Positions 15,593-23,221 are shown, counted from the first letter of the stretch. The stretch is 64,000 bases of DNA from Bacillota bacterium (GCA_023415825.1 JAEZJF010000022.1:558001-622000); one strand, 5' to 3'. Made by a program: numbers and translations. The notes: generated by a model from the letters alone, not told the origin.

Positions 15593-16519
15593 CTATACTT
15601 TCTTTAACGCATGTACAATAAAATCATTACGCTTTTTGACAAGAGCGGTCATATCTTTTTTCGACCAGTCATAAAATCCGCGACCGGTCTTATAGCCAAG
15701 ATTACCTTCTTGTATGGCTTTCTCAAATAGGGGGGAGGCATCTGTTCGATTGGATATTTCAGGAAGAACCGTATTTTGCACAGACCCGCATAGATCTAGT
15801 CCTGCAGCATCCACATGTTCAAGGGGGCCCCAAACAGGAAAACGGAGTGCCATACCCATTTTGACGGCGGTATCAACGTCTTCCGGTGAAGCCAGGCCAA
15901 TTTCTACGATGTTTACAGCTTCACGAATTACAGCCTGCAAAATTCGGTTTGCCAACTGACCGGGCAGATCTCTCTTCACAATGACAGGAGCTTTACCCCA
16001 TGAAATCAACATTTCTTTTACTTTTACCGCAAGTTCAGGAGAAGAGTTGTCCCCGATGACAATTTCCACGAGAGGAATTAAGTTTGCCGGAAGCCAGAAG
16101 TGAGTTGTTAATGTACGCTCCGGATGTTTTGTTTTTGCACCGATATCGGTGATCCTAAGGCCGGATGTATTACTGAGAATTGGAATTGATTCGGGGAGTA
16201 AGAGGTCGAGTATTTCAAAAACGTCCTGTTTGACTTTTAGATTTTCAAATACTGCTTCTATAACGACCTTTGCTTTTTCGCAAGCCTTTTCTATATCATC
16301 CGACACAGATATCAGCTTTTTTGCTTCCTCGGCTTGCTCTACTGTACACAAGCCTTGATGGGAAAGCTCATTTAGATTATCAAAAACACGTGGCAGTGCT
16401 TTCTCACGGACACCGGCATCAATGTCGTACATGATGACCTGGTTATGAGCCAGTGCGGCACAACCGCCAATTGCACAGCCCATCATGCCGCTGCCAAAAA
16501 TTAGAACCGAGTCCCTCAT
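15593..16519 (-). CDS. 3-hydroxyacyl-CoA-dehydrogenase-family oxidoreductase (L-gulonate/3-hydroxyacid type)
   Basis: 308 aa. Rossmann motif GSGMMGCAIGG at the N-terminus, the catalytic block ILSNTSGLRITDI...THFWLPANLIPLVEIV, and a C-terminal helical domain ending GYKTGRGFYDW. The family includes 3-hydroxybutyryl-CoA dehydrogenase, but also L-gulonate 3-dehydrogenase and carnitine dehydrogenase, which act on free 3-hydroxy acids. HFWLPANL replaces the HFFNPxxxM of the fatty-acid enzymes, favouring a free-acid substrate. First gene of the sugar operon; ribosome site GAGGTGAT. Two LacI-type operators and a promoter lie just upstream. Confidence 0.87.
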   Translation of the reverse strand: MRDSVLIFGSGMMGCAIGGCAALAHNQVIMYDIDAGVREKALPRVFDNLNELSHQGLCTVEQAEEAKKLISVSDDIEKACEKAKVVIEAVFENLKVKQDVFEILDLLLPESIPILSNTSGLRITDIGAKTKHPERTLTTHFWLPANLIPLVEIVIGDNSSPELAVKVKEMLISWGKAPVIVKRDLPGQLANRILQAVIREAVNIVEIGLASPEDVDTAVKMGMALRFPVWGPLEHVDAAGLDLCGSVQNTVLPEISNRTDASPLFEKAIQEGNLGYKTGRGFYDWSKKDMTALVKKRNDFIVHALKKV

Positions 16520-16544
16520 ACTATCACCTCACATAAGTAATTTC

Positions 16545-16566
16545 AAAATGTATTCGTATACATTTT
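16545..16566. promoter_or_regulatory. LacI-type operator O1 of the sugar operon
   Basis: 22-bp site with central CG in which 10 of 11 base pairs are symmetric; core TGTATTCGTATACA at 16549-16562. It lies between the transcription start and the first gene (ATG at 16519). Confidence 0.75.
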
Positions 16567-16622
16567 TGGAGAAAAAAATAATTACCTGCGTAAAAATGGA
16601 TGGATTTCAACAATTATTCTAT

Positions 16623-16644
16623 AAAATGAATACGAATGAATTTT
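16623..16644. promoter_or_regulatory. LacI-type operator O2 of the sugar operon
   Basis: Second copy, 78 bp from O1 centre to centre. Read on the minus strand it shares AAAAT, ATTCGTAT and CATTTT with O1. It lies just downstream of the -10 box, across the expected start of transcription. Confidence 0.75.
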
Positions 16645-16652
16645 ATAAATTA

Positions 16653-16681
16653 AGTCTATTATGGTTTTGTTTCATTGTCAA
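16653..16681 (-). promoter_or_regulatory. Sigma-A promoter of the sugar operon
   Basis: Minus strand: TTGACA (16681-16676), 17-nt spacer, TAGACT (16658-16653). It is the only good promoter ahead of the operon and places O2 at about +10. Confidence 0.75.
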
Positions 16682-16727
16682 TATATAAATTGATAAAAAT
16701 TTGTGCATAATGTTGAAGAAATGTCGT

Positions 16728-17744
16728 TTAAACACTCGCTCTTTCAACTATTTTACATTCGAATAGCTTAACGCCCTCACCAATTTCCTCACCATTGAGT
16801 TTCTTATCGAGATAATAAAAGGTCGTTTCCAGCATTTTATCGATCTGCTGCTCAAACGTAGTAAGCGAATAAGGGGACCATGACGCAGCATCAATATTAT
16901 CAAAGCCTATGATTGCCATATCCTGGGGGATTTTCAAACCGTATTCATACTTCGCCATATCCATTGCCCCCAGGGCTAAAATATCACCGGCACAGAATAC
17001 CGCTTTTGTCTTTTTACCGCTGTCTAATATTGCTTTCATAGCTTTTCGTCCGGCTTCATAGGTATAGGGGACCATCTGTACCATACAGCTTTCAATACCT
17101 TTTTCGTTGAGGCAATCGGTATAGCCGCGCAAACGCTCTTTGCTAGTTCCCAAAAAAGTATCCGAACCGATAAATGCAAAAGTGTCGTACCCTTTCTCAT
17201 ATAAATAATTCGCAGCCATCCAGCCCGCCTGTACATTATCCGAACATACCGTCATAATGTTTTTATTAACCGTATATTTATTAAAAACAACTACCGGGAC
17301 CTGTATTTTTTCACATTCTGCAGCCATATGAGAGGAGATTGCCGCAGAGAGCACGATGATGGCATCGACCCGGTATTGCAGCACTTGAGATAATATTTCA
17401 TCCAACTTTTTCTCTTCCGGTGAAACAAAAAACAGGGGTTCCTTACCGATATCCTGAATACGATCAGCAACCTTGTTAATCATGGCATTATAATGTGGGT
17501 TTACTACATCAATTGTCACTATGGCAATCAAATTTGATCGGTTCAAGGTCAGGCCGCGGGCAATAGCATTAGGACGATAGCCAAGGGTTTCTGCAGCTTT
17601 TAGCACGCGCTGCTTGGTTTTATCCTTAATGTTGGTCTGACCGCTGAAAACTCTGGAAACCGTAGCCTGTGAGACATTGGCAAGCGCGGCCACCTCTTTG
17701 GAATTTGCCATTCTACTGCTGTTCGCGCTTCTTATCTGGGCCAT
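16728..17744 (-). CDS. LacI-family transcriptional repressor
   Basis: 338 aa. Helix-turn-helix and hinge: NSKEVAALANVSQATVSRVF, then YRPNAIARGLTLNRS; ligand domain of the periplasmic-binding type follows (VFCAGDILALGAMDM, IIGFDNIDAASWSPYSLTTF). The ATG at 17744 has AGGAAG at 8 nt; a GTG three codons upstream lies inside that site. It is encoded upstream of the sugar operon on the same strand but has its own upstream region with inverted repeats. The twin CG-centred operators ahead of the operon make it the obvious local repressor, with the imported sugar or a metabolite as inducer. Confidence 0.94.
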   Translation of the reverse strand: MAQIRSANSSRMANSKEVAALANVSQATVSRVFSGQTNIKDKTKQRVLKAAETLGYRPNAIARGLTLNRSNLIAIVTIDVVNPHYNAMINKVADRIQDIGKEPLFFVSPEEKKLDEILSQVLQYRVDAIIVLSAAISSHMAAECEKIQVPVVVFNKYTVNKNIMTVCSDNVQAGWMAANYLYEKGYDTFAFIGSDTFLGTSKERLRGYTDCLNEKGIESCMVQMVPYTYEAGRKAMKAILDSGKKTKAVFCAGDILALGAMDMAKYEYGLKIPQDMAIIGFDNIDAASWSPYSLTTFEQQIDKMLETTFYYLDKKLNGEEIGEGVKLFECKIVERASV

Positions 17745-17768
17745 GGAAATCACTTCCTATCTTCTACA

Positions 17769-17813
17769 GTTATCATAATTAAGTCATTATGAATACGATA
17801 TCATTATGATAAC
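17769..17813. promoter_or_regulatory. Inverted-repeat array upstream of lacI
   Basis: Perfect 11-bp arms GTTATCATAAT (17769-17779) and ATTATGATAAC (17803-17813). Between and across them TCATTATGA occurs twice (17784-17792, 17801-17809), and GAATACGA (17791-17798) repeats the half-site core of O2. Likely autoregulation of lacI. Confidence 0.5.
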
Positions 17814-17922
17814 GTATTTTTCTTAATAATGGAAGGCATAATTTTATTTTTCAGTGTAATGTTTGGTGAGTGGGGGTGCTCCTTCATGTGCTGTGATGCA
17901 CTAACGTTTGCAAAGCTTATAC

Positions 17923-17951
17923 TTGACTGAGATTTCGATTATCGCGATAAT
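17923..17951 (+). promoter_or_regulatory. larE promoter overlapped by a perfect 14-bp palindrome
   Basis: TTGACT (17923-17928), 17-nt spacer, GATAAT (17946-17951). The palindrome ATTATCGCGATAAT occupies 17938-17951, ending exactly at the -10 box. The start of transcription would be near 17958, which rules out translation starts upstream of that point. Confidence 0.7.
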
Positions 17952-17988
17952 GATAGTAAATAATACGGTAGGAAGCGGAGAGACGGAT

Positions 17989-18777
17989 GTGAATAAAAAG
18001 CTTGAACATCTCTATACATACCTTAAAGGCCTGGGCAGGGTGTGCATAGCTTTTTCGGCAGGTATAGACTCCAGTTTTTTGCTTGAGGCTGCCAACAGAG
18101 CTTTGGACGGCAATGTCTTAGCTATAATGGCCAGGGGTGCCATGATGCCACAAAAAGAGATCCAGTACGGAAGAGAATTCTGTAAACAAAGGAATATTCG
18201 GCTTGTTGAAATTGATGCCGATGAATTTCTGGTAGAGGCCTTTGTCAATAATACCTCTGATCGTTGTTACCACTGCAAGCATGGGATTTTTTCGAAGATT
18301 ATCAAGACAGCTGGTGAATATGGTTTTGATAGTGTTGCCGAAGGAACCAATAGTGATGATACCGGCGATTATCGCCCCGGGAAGAGAGCGCTCATGGAGC
18401 TTGGGGTGAAAAGTCCCCTTTTGGAATGTGGCTTTATAAAAAAAGAAATTCGGGAATGCGCCAAAGAAATGGATATTGAGATATGGGATAAGCCTTCAGC
18501 AGCTTGTTTGGCTACCCGGATACCAACGGGTGAGAAGGTGTCTCTGGAGCTTTTAAAGCGTATCGAAGCTTCCGAGGATATCTTGAAGGATATGGGGTTT
18601 AGGCAAGTCCGTGTCCGGGTTCATGGCCAGCTTGCCAGAATAGAGACCTCTCCCGATGAAATAGAGAGGCTTTGCCGGCCCCATGTGCGGGACCTGGTAT
18701 CATCCAGGCTGAAAGAAGCCGGCTTCCGTTATGTTTCGGTGGATCTTGATGGCTATAAGACAGGGAATATGAACTAG
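17989..18777 (+). CDS. larE: Sulfur transferase LarE (nickel-pincer nucleotide cofactor synthesis)
   Basis: 262 aa from a GTG start with GGAG at 8 nt; longer in-frame starts lie before the promoter. LarE adenylates the pincer precursor and converts its two carboxylates to thiocarboxylates. PP-loop SAGIDSS at 23-29 (Ala replaces the second residue of the usual SGGxDS), adenylate region EGTNSDDTGDYRPG at 118-131, and C-terminal RVRVHGQLARIE. It has Cys93 and Cys96 (RCYHCKHG) plus Cys173 (PSAACLATR), the three-Cys arrangement of LarE proteins that hold an iron-sulfur cluster, rather than the single sacrificial Cys of Lactobacillus LarE. Followed 36 bp later by larB. Confidence 0.94.
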   Translation: MNKKLEHLYTYLKGLGRVCIAFSAGIDSSFLLEAANRALDGNVLAIMARGAMMPQKEIQYGREFCKQRNIRLVEIDADEFLVEAFVNNTSDRCYHCKHGIFSKIIKTAGEYGFDSVAEGTNSDDTGDYRPGKRALMELGVKSPLLECGFIKKEIRECAKEMDIEIWDKPSAACLATRIPTGEKVSLELLKRIEASEDILKDMGFRQVRVRVHGQLARIETSPDEIERLCRPHVRDLVSSRLKEAGFRYVSVDLDGYKTGNMN

Positions 18778-18813
18778 CAGTGAAGAGAACAATAAAGACT
18801 TACGGGGTGAAAA

Positions 18814-19578
18814 ATGGAACTTACGGATATCAAGCGGATTATAGACATGGCTGTTTCAGGTGAAATCAGTTCAGATGGTGCTTTGGATCAGCTCAAGATT
18901 TTAGCCGATAGCGATATCGGGTATGCAAAGATTGATTACCAGCGAGCCTTGAGAAACGGCTTTCCTGAAGTCATTTATTGTCCGGGTAAAAGGCTGGAGC
19001 ATATTTGCGGTATTGTTCAGGATATGCTTCAAAAAAGTACTGGTAACATTATGGCATCCCGTGCTACCGAAGAGGTTTTCAAAGCCATAAAAAGTGTGGC
19101 ACCGGAGGCTGTTTACTATGAGACAGCGCGTATTGTGCTTATAAAACGCCAAGAGTTCGGAACCAGCAAGCGTCATATTTTGGTCATAACAGCCGGTACA
19201 GCCGATATTCCGGTAGCTGAAGAAGCGGCCTTAACTGCCGAAATTCTGGGTAACAGAGTCGAAAGGCTTTTTGATGTTGGCGTTGCAGGCATTCATCGGC
19301 TCATATCCAAATTAGATATTCTCCATAAGGCCAATGTCATTATTGTTGCAGCAGGCATGGAAGGAGCTTTGCCCAGTGTGGTGGGCGGGCTGGTGGATAA
19401 GCCGGTTATTGCGGTTCCCACGAGCGTGGGTTACGGTGCCAGCTTTAATGGACTTTCAGCGCTTTTGGGCATGCTTAACAGCTGTGCTTCAGGCCTCGGG
19501 GTCATGAATATTGATAACGGCTTTGGGGCTGCATGCCTTGCTAATCGCATCAACAAGCTCTGCGAGGAGGAAAAATGA
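18814..19578 (+). CDS. larB: Pyridinium-3,5-biscarboxylic acid mononucleotide synthase LarB
   Basis: 254 aa. LarB carboxylates and hydrolyses nicotinic acid adenine dinucleotide, the first step of nickel-pincer cofactor synthesis. The C-terminal two thirds are PurE-like: HILVITAGTADIPVAEEAAL, then AGMEGALPSVVGGLVDKPVI and PTSVGYGASFNG. The N-terminus has the DxxRxxRxGFPEVIYCPGK-type block (YQRALRNGFPEVIYCPGK). Start ATG with GGGGTG. Its stop overlaps the larC start (ATGA at 19575), so the two are translationally coupled. Confidence 0.95.
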   Translation: MELTDIKRIIDMAVSGEISSDGALDQLKILADSDIGYAKIDYQRALRNGFPEVIYCPGKRLEHICGIVQDMLQKSTGNIMASRATEEVFKAIKSVAPEAVYYETARIVLIKRQEFGTSKRHILVITAGTADIPVAEEAALTAEILGNRVERLFDVGVAGIHRLISKLDILHKANVIIVAAGMEGALPSVVGGLVDKPVIAVPTSVGYGASFNGLSALLGMLNSCASGLGVMNIDNGFGAACLANRINKLCEEEK

Positions 19579-20861
19579 GTAAAGTTCTATATATGGACTG
19601 TGTTTCAGGAATAAGTGGGGACATGACCATCGGTGCCTTTCTGGATTTGGGAGTTGACCCGGAATATCTCAAAAAGGAATTGTCCAAGCTTCATATTCAT
19701 GGTTATAAGCTTGCTGTTAACCGAAAAAATATGGGTGGGATAATGGGAACAGACTTTGATGTGGTACTTCAAGATAATGGAGAACACAGCCACGATCATA
19801 ACCATGGCCATAATCATGACCATGACCATAGCCATAGCCATAATCATGACCACGACCATGACCACAGACATGAACAGAATCAAGATCATCCTCATCATGA
19901 GCACTCCACCTGGGGGCAGATCAAGGCCTTAATAGAGGAGAGCAGCTTAAAGGACGAGGTGAAGAGCCTGGCTGTACGTATATTCCAAAGAGTAGCCGAG
20001 GCTGAGGCCAAGGTCCATGGTGTGGCCCTTGAAGACGTCCATTTTCATGAGGTCGGAGCGGTGGATTCCATCGTGGATATAGTTGGGGCCGCCATTTGCT
20101 TTGAGGCAATAAAACCCGATAAGGTTATTATATCCCCTTTAAACACCGGGAGCGGTACAGTGCGTTGCAGCCATGGCATTCTTCCGGTTCCTGCCCCGGC
20201 CACCAGTGAGATTCTGGCGAAGAGAAAAGCGAGAATCTATTCCAATGGGATTATGGGCGAGCTGGTCACCCCTACCGGAGCAGCTATTGCGGTAGAATTG
20301 GCAAACGAATTCGGAAGCCTCCCCGCCATGCAAATAGATAAAACAGGCTATGGCACAGGCAAGAAAGACTTTGGGATCCCCAATGTACTCCGTATGATAT
20401 TAGGTTCTGATGAAACCCCTTCTGGAAGAGAAGAAGTTATGGTGCTGGAGGCTAATATCGATGATATGTCGGGCGAGGTGGCGGGCTATACGCTGGACAG
20501 GCTCCTGGCAGGAGGCGCTCTGGATGTCTATTATACCCCCATTTACATGAAGAAAAATCGTCCTGCTGTTAAATTATCGGTGCTTTGCACGGATGAACAG
20601 GTAAAAACGCTGGAACGTATTATTCTAACCGAAACGACTACTATTGGGATACGAAAATATGCGACTCAACGAACCGTCATGAAAAGAGAGACTCTCAAAG
20701 TAAAGCTTCCTTACGGCGAGGTGCTTGTGAAGGTTTGCGAATATGAAGGAATCAAAAAAGCGTCTCCTGAATATGAGAGTGTTAAAGAGCTGGCTCAGCA
20801 GACGGGACGCTCATTGATCACTATTTATAGAGACGTTTATAGCACAACGGACCTATTCTGA
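19575..20861 (+). CDS. larC: Nickel insertion protein LarC, single uninterrupted frame
   Basis: 428 aa. LarC uses CTP to insert nickel into the dithio-pincer nucleotide. N-terminal MSKVLYMDCVSGISGDMTIG, HFHEVGAVDSIVDIVGA and the C-terminal ANIDDMSGEVAGYTLDRLLA are diagnostic. A very His/Asp-rich stretch at about 72-113 (repeated HDH/HNH units) probably stores or delivers nickel. In Lactobacillus plantarum larC is two overlapping frames joined by ribosomal frameshift; here it is one continuous frame. The start sits in an ATGA overlap with larB, preceded by GGAGG. Its last 9 bp overlap the convergent exporter gene. Confidence 0.96.
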   Translation: MSKVLYMDCVSGISGDMTIGAFLDLGVDPEYLKKELSKLHIHGYKLAVNRKNMGGIMGTDFDVVLQDNGEHSHDHNHGHNHDHDHSHSHNHDHDHDHRHEQNQDHPHHEHSTWGQIKALIEESSLKDEVKSLAVRIFQRVAEAEAKVHGVALEDVHFHEVGAVDSIVDIVGAAICFEAIKPDKVIISPLNTGSGTVRCSHGILPVPAPATSEILAKRKARIYSNGIMGELVTPTGAAIAVELANEFGSLPAMQIDKTGYGTGKKDFGIPNVLRMILGSDETPSGREEVMVLEANIDDMSGEVAGYTLDRLLAGGALDVYYTPIYMKKNRPAVKLSVLCTDEQVKTLERIILTETTTIGIRKYATQRTVMKRETLKVKLPYGEVLVKVCEYEGIKKASPEYESVKELAQQTGRSLITIYRDVYSTTDLF

Positions 20862-21323
20862 TATTTTACAAGAAGTCTCGGACTTACACCGTACCTTGCG
20901 GACAAAGCGAAATACGGCGGTGACAATCATGATGCCAAAGGCAATGGTGAATGCCTTAAACACAGTATTGAGGGCGAAAACCGCGGCTTCCTTGAGGTTG
21001 TTTTCCACTAGACTCTGCATGGTCTGATAAGCAGTAATACCGGGTACCAAAGGGAAAATGCCGGGAACACAGAACACCGTAGAGGGTGCTTTAAGGTACT
21101 TGGCCATGATTTCGCTATAAATGCCGACTACTATCGTACCCACAAAAATCTGAGCCACGCTTAGTGAGAGGGAATTGGGGTTAAAGGACAAGGCAACACA
21201 AAAGCCTAGGGCCCCGCCTAACCCTGCCCAGAGCAGGATGCGCTTTTCGATATTAATAACCATGGCCGGGGCAATGCTTCCTACAAAGGCTAAAACAAAG
21301 TACTTAACAAAGAGTGTAATCAT
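20853..21323 (-). CDS. Threonine/serine exporter small subunit (ThrE C-terminal half, YjjB type)
   Basis: 156 aa, about four or five membrane helices, matching the C-terminal (DUF3815/ThrE_2) half of ThrE: FVGSIAPAMVINIEKRILLW, VPGIFPLVPGITAYQTMQSL. It works with the DUF1212 partner encoded directly upstream to export threonine or serine, or, as in YjjPB, succinate. ATG at 21323 follows GGAGGTTTATC; a start seven codons earlier is inside that ribosome site. The start overlaps the stop of the partner by 4 bp. The 3' end overlaps larC by 9 bp on the other strand. Confidence 0.88.
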   Translation of the reverse strand: MITLFVKYFVLAFVGSIAPAMVINIEKRILLWAGLGGALGFCVALSFNPNSLSLSVAQIFVGTIVVGIYSEIMAKYLKAPSTVFCVPGIFPLVPGITAYQTMQSLVENNLKEAAVFALNTVFKAFTIAFGIMIVTAVFRFVRKVRCKSETSCKISE

Positions 21324-22078
21324 GATAAACCTCCATAGAACCATAAAGCAAGACCAATACCGGTACCCGCAGCAATGACGGCCACTACCATCAACGCTTC
21401 GCCTAACCGGGCAAGTCCGCTGATGCTATCTCCATAAAGAAGATCGCGGATGCCATTGGTCAAAGCCACACCTGGCAGCATGTTGGTCACTGCGCCAATG
21501 ATGACCACATAAGCGTTGGTGTGCGGGAGAAAGGCTGCGGCAACAGAGCTTAAGAGACCGGCGGCAAAGCCTCCGACGAAATATTCTATAAAGGGAAAAC
21601 TACTGCCCTTGGAAAACACTAAACGCAAGAAACCCAGAAAAGTGCCTACTACCAAAGCAGAAAGAGCATCATTCTGGTTTCCCCCAAAGAGCAGAGCATA
21701 CACAAAAGCTGTCAGGGCAAAGCAAACGATTGTAATGCTGTTAGAATACGATCCGCATTTGACTATGCGATCAAGCTCCTCTATAACGACCTCGTACTCT
21801 GGCTTATTTATTTCAATGCGTCTGGAAAGATCGTTTAAATGAGCTATTTTTGTGAGATCAACCGATCTTGAAGGAATCCTTTTACAGATGGTTGAGACAC
21901 CTTTTTCACCCTCCACACTGACAAACACACCTGTTGGAAGAGCGAAAGACTCACACGGCAATCCGTAGCTTTTGCATATTCTGTTGATGGTGTCCTCAGC
22001 ACGATAGGTCTCTGCACCAAATCGTAAAAGATTGGAGCCAGCGCGGACGGCAATGTCGAGGATTTTTTCCTGTTCCAT
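21320..22078 (-). CDS. Threonine/serine exporter large subunit (DUF1212/ThrE N-terminal half, YjjP type)
   Basis: 252 aa. A cytosolic N-terminal domain (AGSNLLRFGAETYRAEDTIN, CESFALPTGVFVSVEG) precedes about five membrane helices (ITNMLPG-type segment GAVTNMLPGVALTNGIRDLL). This is the N-terminal half of ThrE. Split into two genes here with a 4-bp overlap, as in many Firmicutes. Ribosome site AGGGAT. Substrate not determined by sequence. Confidence 0.9.
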   Translation of the reverse strand: MEQEKILDIAVRAGSNLLRFGAETYRAEDTINRICKSYGLPCESFALPTGVFVSVEGEKGVSTICKRIPSRSVDLTKIAHLNDLSRRIEINKPEYEVVIEELDRIVKCGSYSNSITIVCFALTAFVYALLFGGNQNDALSALVVGTFLGFLRLVFSKGSSFPFIEYFVGGFAAGLLSSVAAAFLPHTNAYVVIIGAVTNMLPGVALTNGIRDLLYGDSISGLARLGEALMVVAVIAAGTGIGLALWFYGGLS

Positions 22079-22145
22079 GATTATCCCTGCTTATCTGTTT
22101 TGCTTCATTAGGTCTAAAATGATTATCGGTAATGTTCTTTTGTGA

Positions 22146-22334
22146 TCAGTACCTCTTACTGCCGTTCAACGGCTTGGGAGAAAATCCTTTGCACGCCTCA
22201 CCACTTGATGACTTTACTATGAGGGAGGGAAGAGCCTGCCCTTTAAAGCCAAAATAGCGGCACCCCTTTGGATGGAGCTTATCCCATGTAATATAATAAT
22301 ATAGGCATTTTAAACAGTCCACATTGTGATCCAT
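22146..22334 (-). CDS. Small Cys-containing protein, 62 aa, often mislabelled uracil-DNA glycosylase
   Basis: Starts MDHNVDCLKCLYYYITWDKL and continues HPKGCRYFGFKGQALPS, with Cys7, Cys10, Cys25 and Cys48. This CxxC...TWDxxxPxGCxxFGFK layout belongs to a small conserved family found in clostridia and proteobacteria; some database entries call it uracil-DNA glycosylase, but the protein is far too short and lacks those motifs. It probably binds a metal. There is no ribosome site; instead a -10 box ends six bases before the ATG, so translation from a leaderless mRNA is likely. Confidence 0.8.
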   Translation of the reverse strand: MDHNVDCLKCLYYYITWDKLHPKGCRYFGFKGQALPSLIVKSSSGEACKGFSPKPLNGSKRY

Positions 22335-22340
22335 GGCATT

Positions 22341-22388
22341 ATTATAACATGGTTATCCAGCCTCTGTAAAAGGCCAGATAACCATGTT
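22341..22388 (-). promoter_or_regulatory. Leaderless-type promoter nested in a 12-bp inverted repeat
   Basis: Minus strand: TTTACA (22370-22365), 18-nt spacer, TATAAT (22346-22341), then six bases and the ATG of the 62-aa gene. Arms AACATGGTTATC (22346-22357) and GATAACCATGTT (22377-22388) enclose the -35 box. Confidence 0.65.
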
Positions 22389-22417
22389 TCAATGCTCTTG
22401 GGACCCGGGTAGGTTAT

Positions 22418-22434
22418 TATTACGAAGTAACAAG
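22418..22434. repeat. Dispersed intergenic 17-mer, copy A
   Basis: TATTACGAAGTAACAAG is identical to 37753-37769. In both places GGGACCCG/CCCGGGACCC lies beside it. The core TTAC-GAA-GTAA can form a hairpin. Confidence 0.7.
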
Positions 22435-22541
22435 CTTTGAAACACCTGTAACGCATACATCGCTTATAACATAGCATATGCAATGTTAAATACGGGGCTT
22501 TTTATGATATATTAGAGTGGAAAAACAAGGAGGTGAAGGAT

Positions 22542-23180
22542 ATGGGAATATTTACAGGGAAAAAGGTTATAGATGTGACGCGTCCTTTGCATGGCCTTAT
22601 GACGGTTTGGCCGGGAGATGAAGGCGTTGTCATTGAAAGAACGCTTTCCATAAATGAAGGGGGAACGGCTAATGTTTCTAGGATTAATATGGGGGTCCAT
22701 GCAGGAACCCACATGGATGCCCCCCTTCATTTCATTGACGGGGGAGAGGATATAGAGGCATTAAGCCTTGATAGGTTTTACGGGGAGCTATTGATCCTTG
22801 AATCTAAAGAAGGGGTAATTGATGAATCCCATTTACAAGGCTATGATCTGAAAGATGTCAGTGCTGTTTTCTTTAAGACCTTTTGCAGCGACAGGGATGA
22901 AACGGCACCCTTTTTGGATCACTATCCTGCTGTCACTGAGACTTGTGCGCGACTATTGATCGACAAGGGCATAAAAACCGTAGGTACGGACTATTTTTCC
23001 GTTGAGTTTTGTACAGATGATCGCTTCCCGGTTCACAAGCTCCTTTTGTCTAACAAGGTAGGTATCGTAGAGAATCTTTACCTAAAAGATGTTGAACCGG
23101 GACGATATAGCTTTGTCTGCCTTCCCATAAAAATAAAGGGTTCGGATGGTGCGCCCTGCAGGGTTCTGCTTTTTCTTTAA
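22542..23180 (+). CDS. Cyclase-family metal hydrolase (kynurenine formamidase-like)
   Basis: 212 aa. Contains DVTRPLHGLMTVWPGDEGVV at the N-terminus and VHAGTHMDAPLHF, the HxGTHxDxPxH zinc-binding motif of the cyclase family (KynB-type arylformamidases, isatin hydrolases), plus VGTDYFSVE. The reaction is hydrolysis of an amide or lactam; no kynurenine genes are nearby, so the substrate is open. ATG at 22542 has AAGGAGG at 8 nt; an in-frame GTG at 22533 lies in that site. Single gene between two promoters. Confidence 0.88.
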   Translation: MGIFTGKKVIDVTRPLHGLMTVWPGDEGVVIERTLSINEGGTANVSRINMGVHAGTHMDAPLHFIDGGEDIEALSLDRFYGELLILESKEGVIDESHLQGYDLKDVSAVFFKTFCSDRDETAPFLDHYPAVTETCARLLIDKGIKTVGTDYFSVEFCTDDRFPVHKLLLSNKVGIVENLYLKDVEPGRYSFVCLPIKIKGSDGAPCRVLLFL

Positions 23181-23191
23181 ATATTAATTCA

Positions 23192-23221
23192 GTGACAAAA
23201 ACGTCCTGATCATTGTATAAT
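23192..23221 (+). promoter_or_regulatory. prfB promoter
   Basis: GTGACA (23192-23197), 18-nt spacer, TATAAT (23216-23221). The leader to the GTG start is about 60 nt. Confidence 0.65.

Noticed and set aside
17908..17988. 27 extra N-terminal residues for LarE
   Set aside because: The longer frame starts before the -35 and -10 boxes, and LarE proteins normally start near the GTG chosen.
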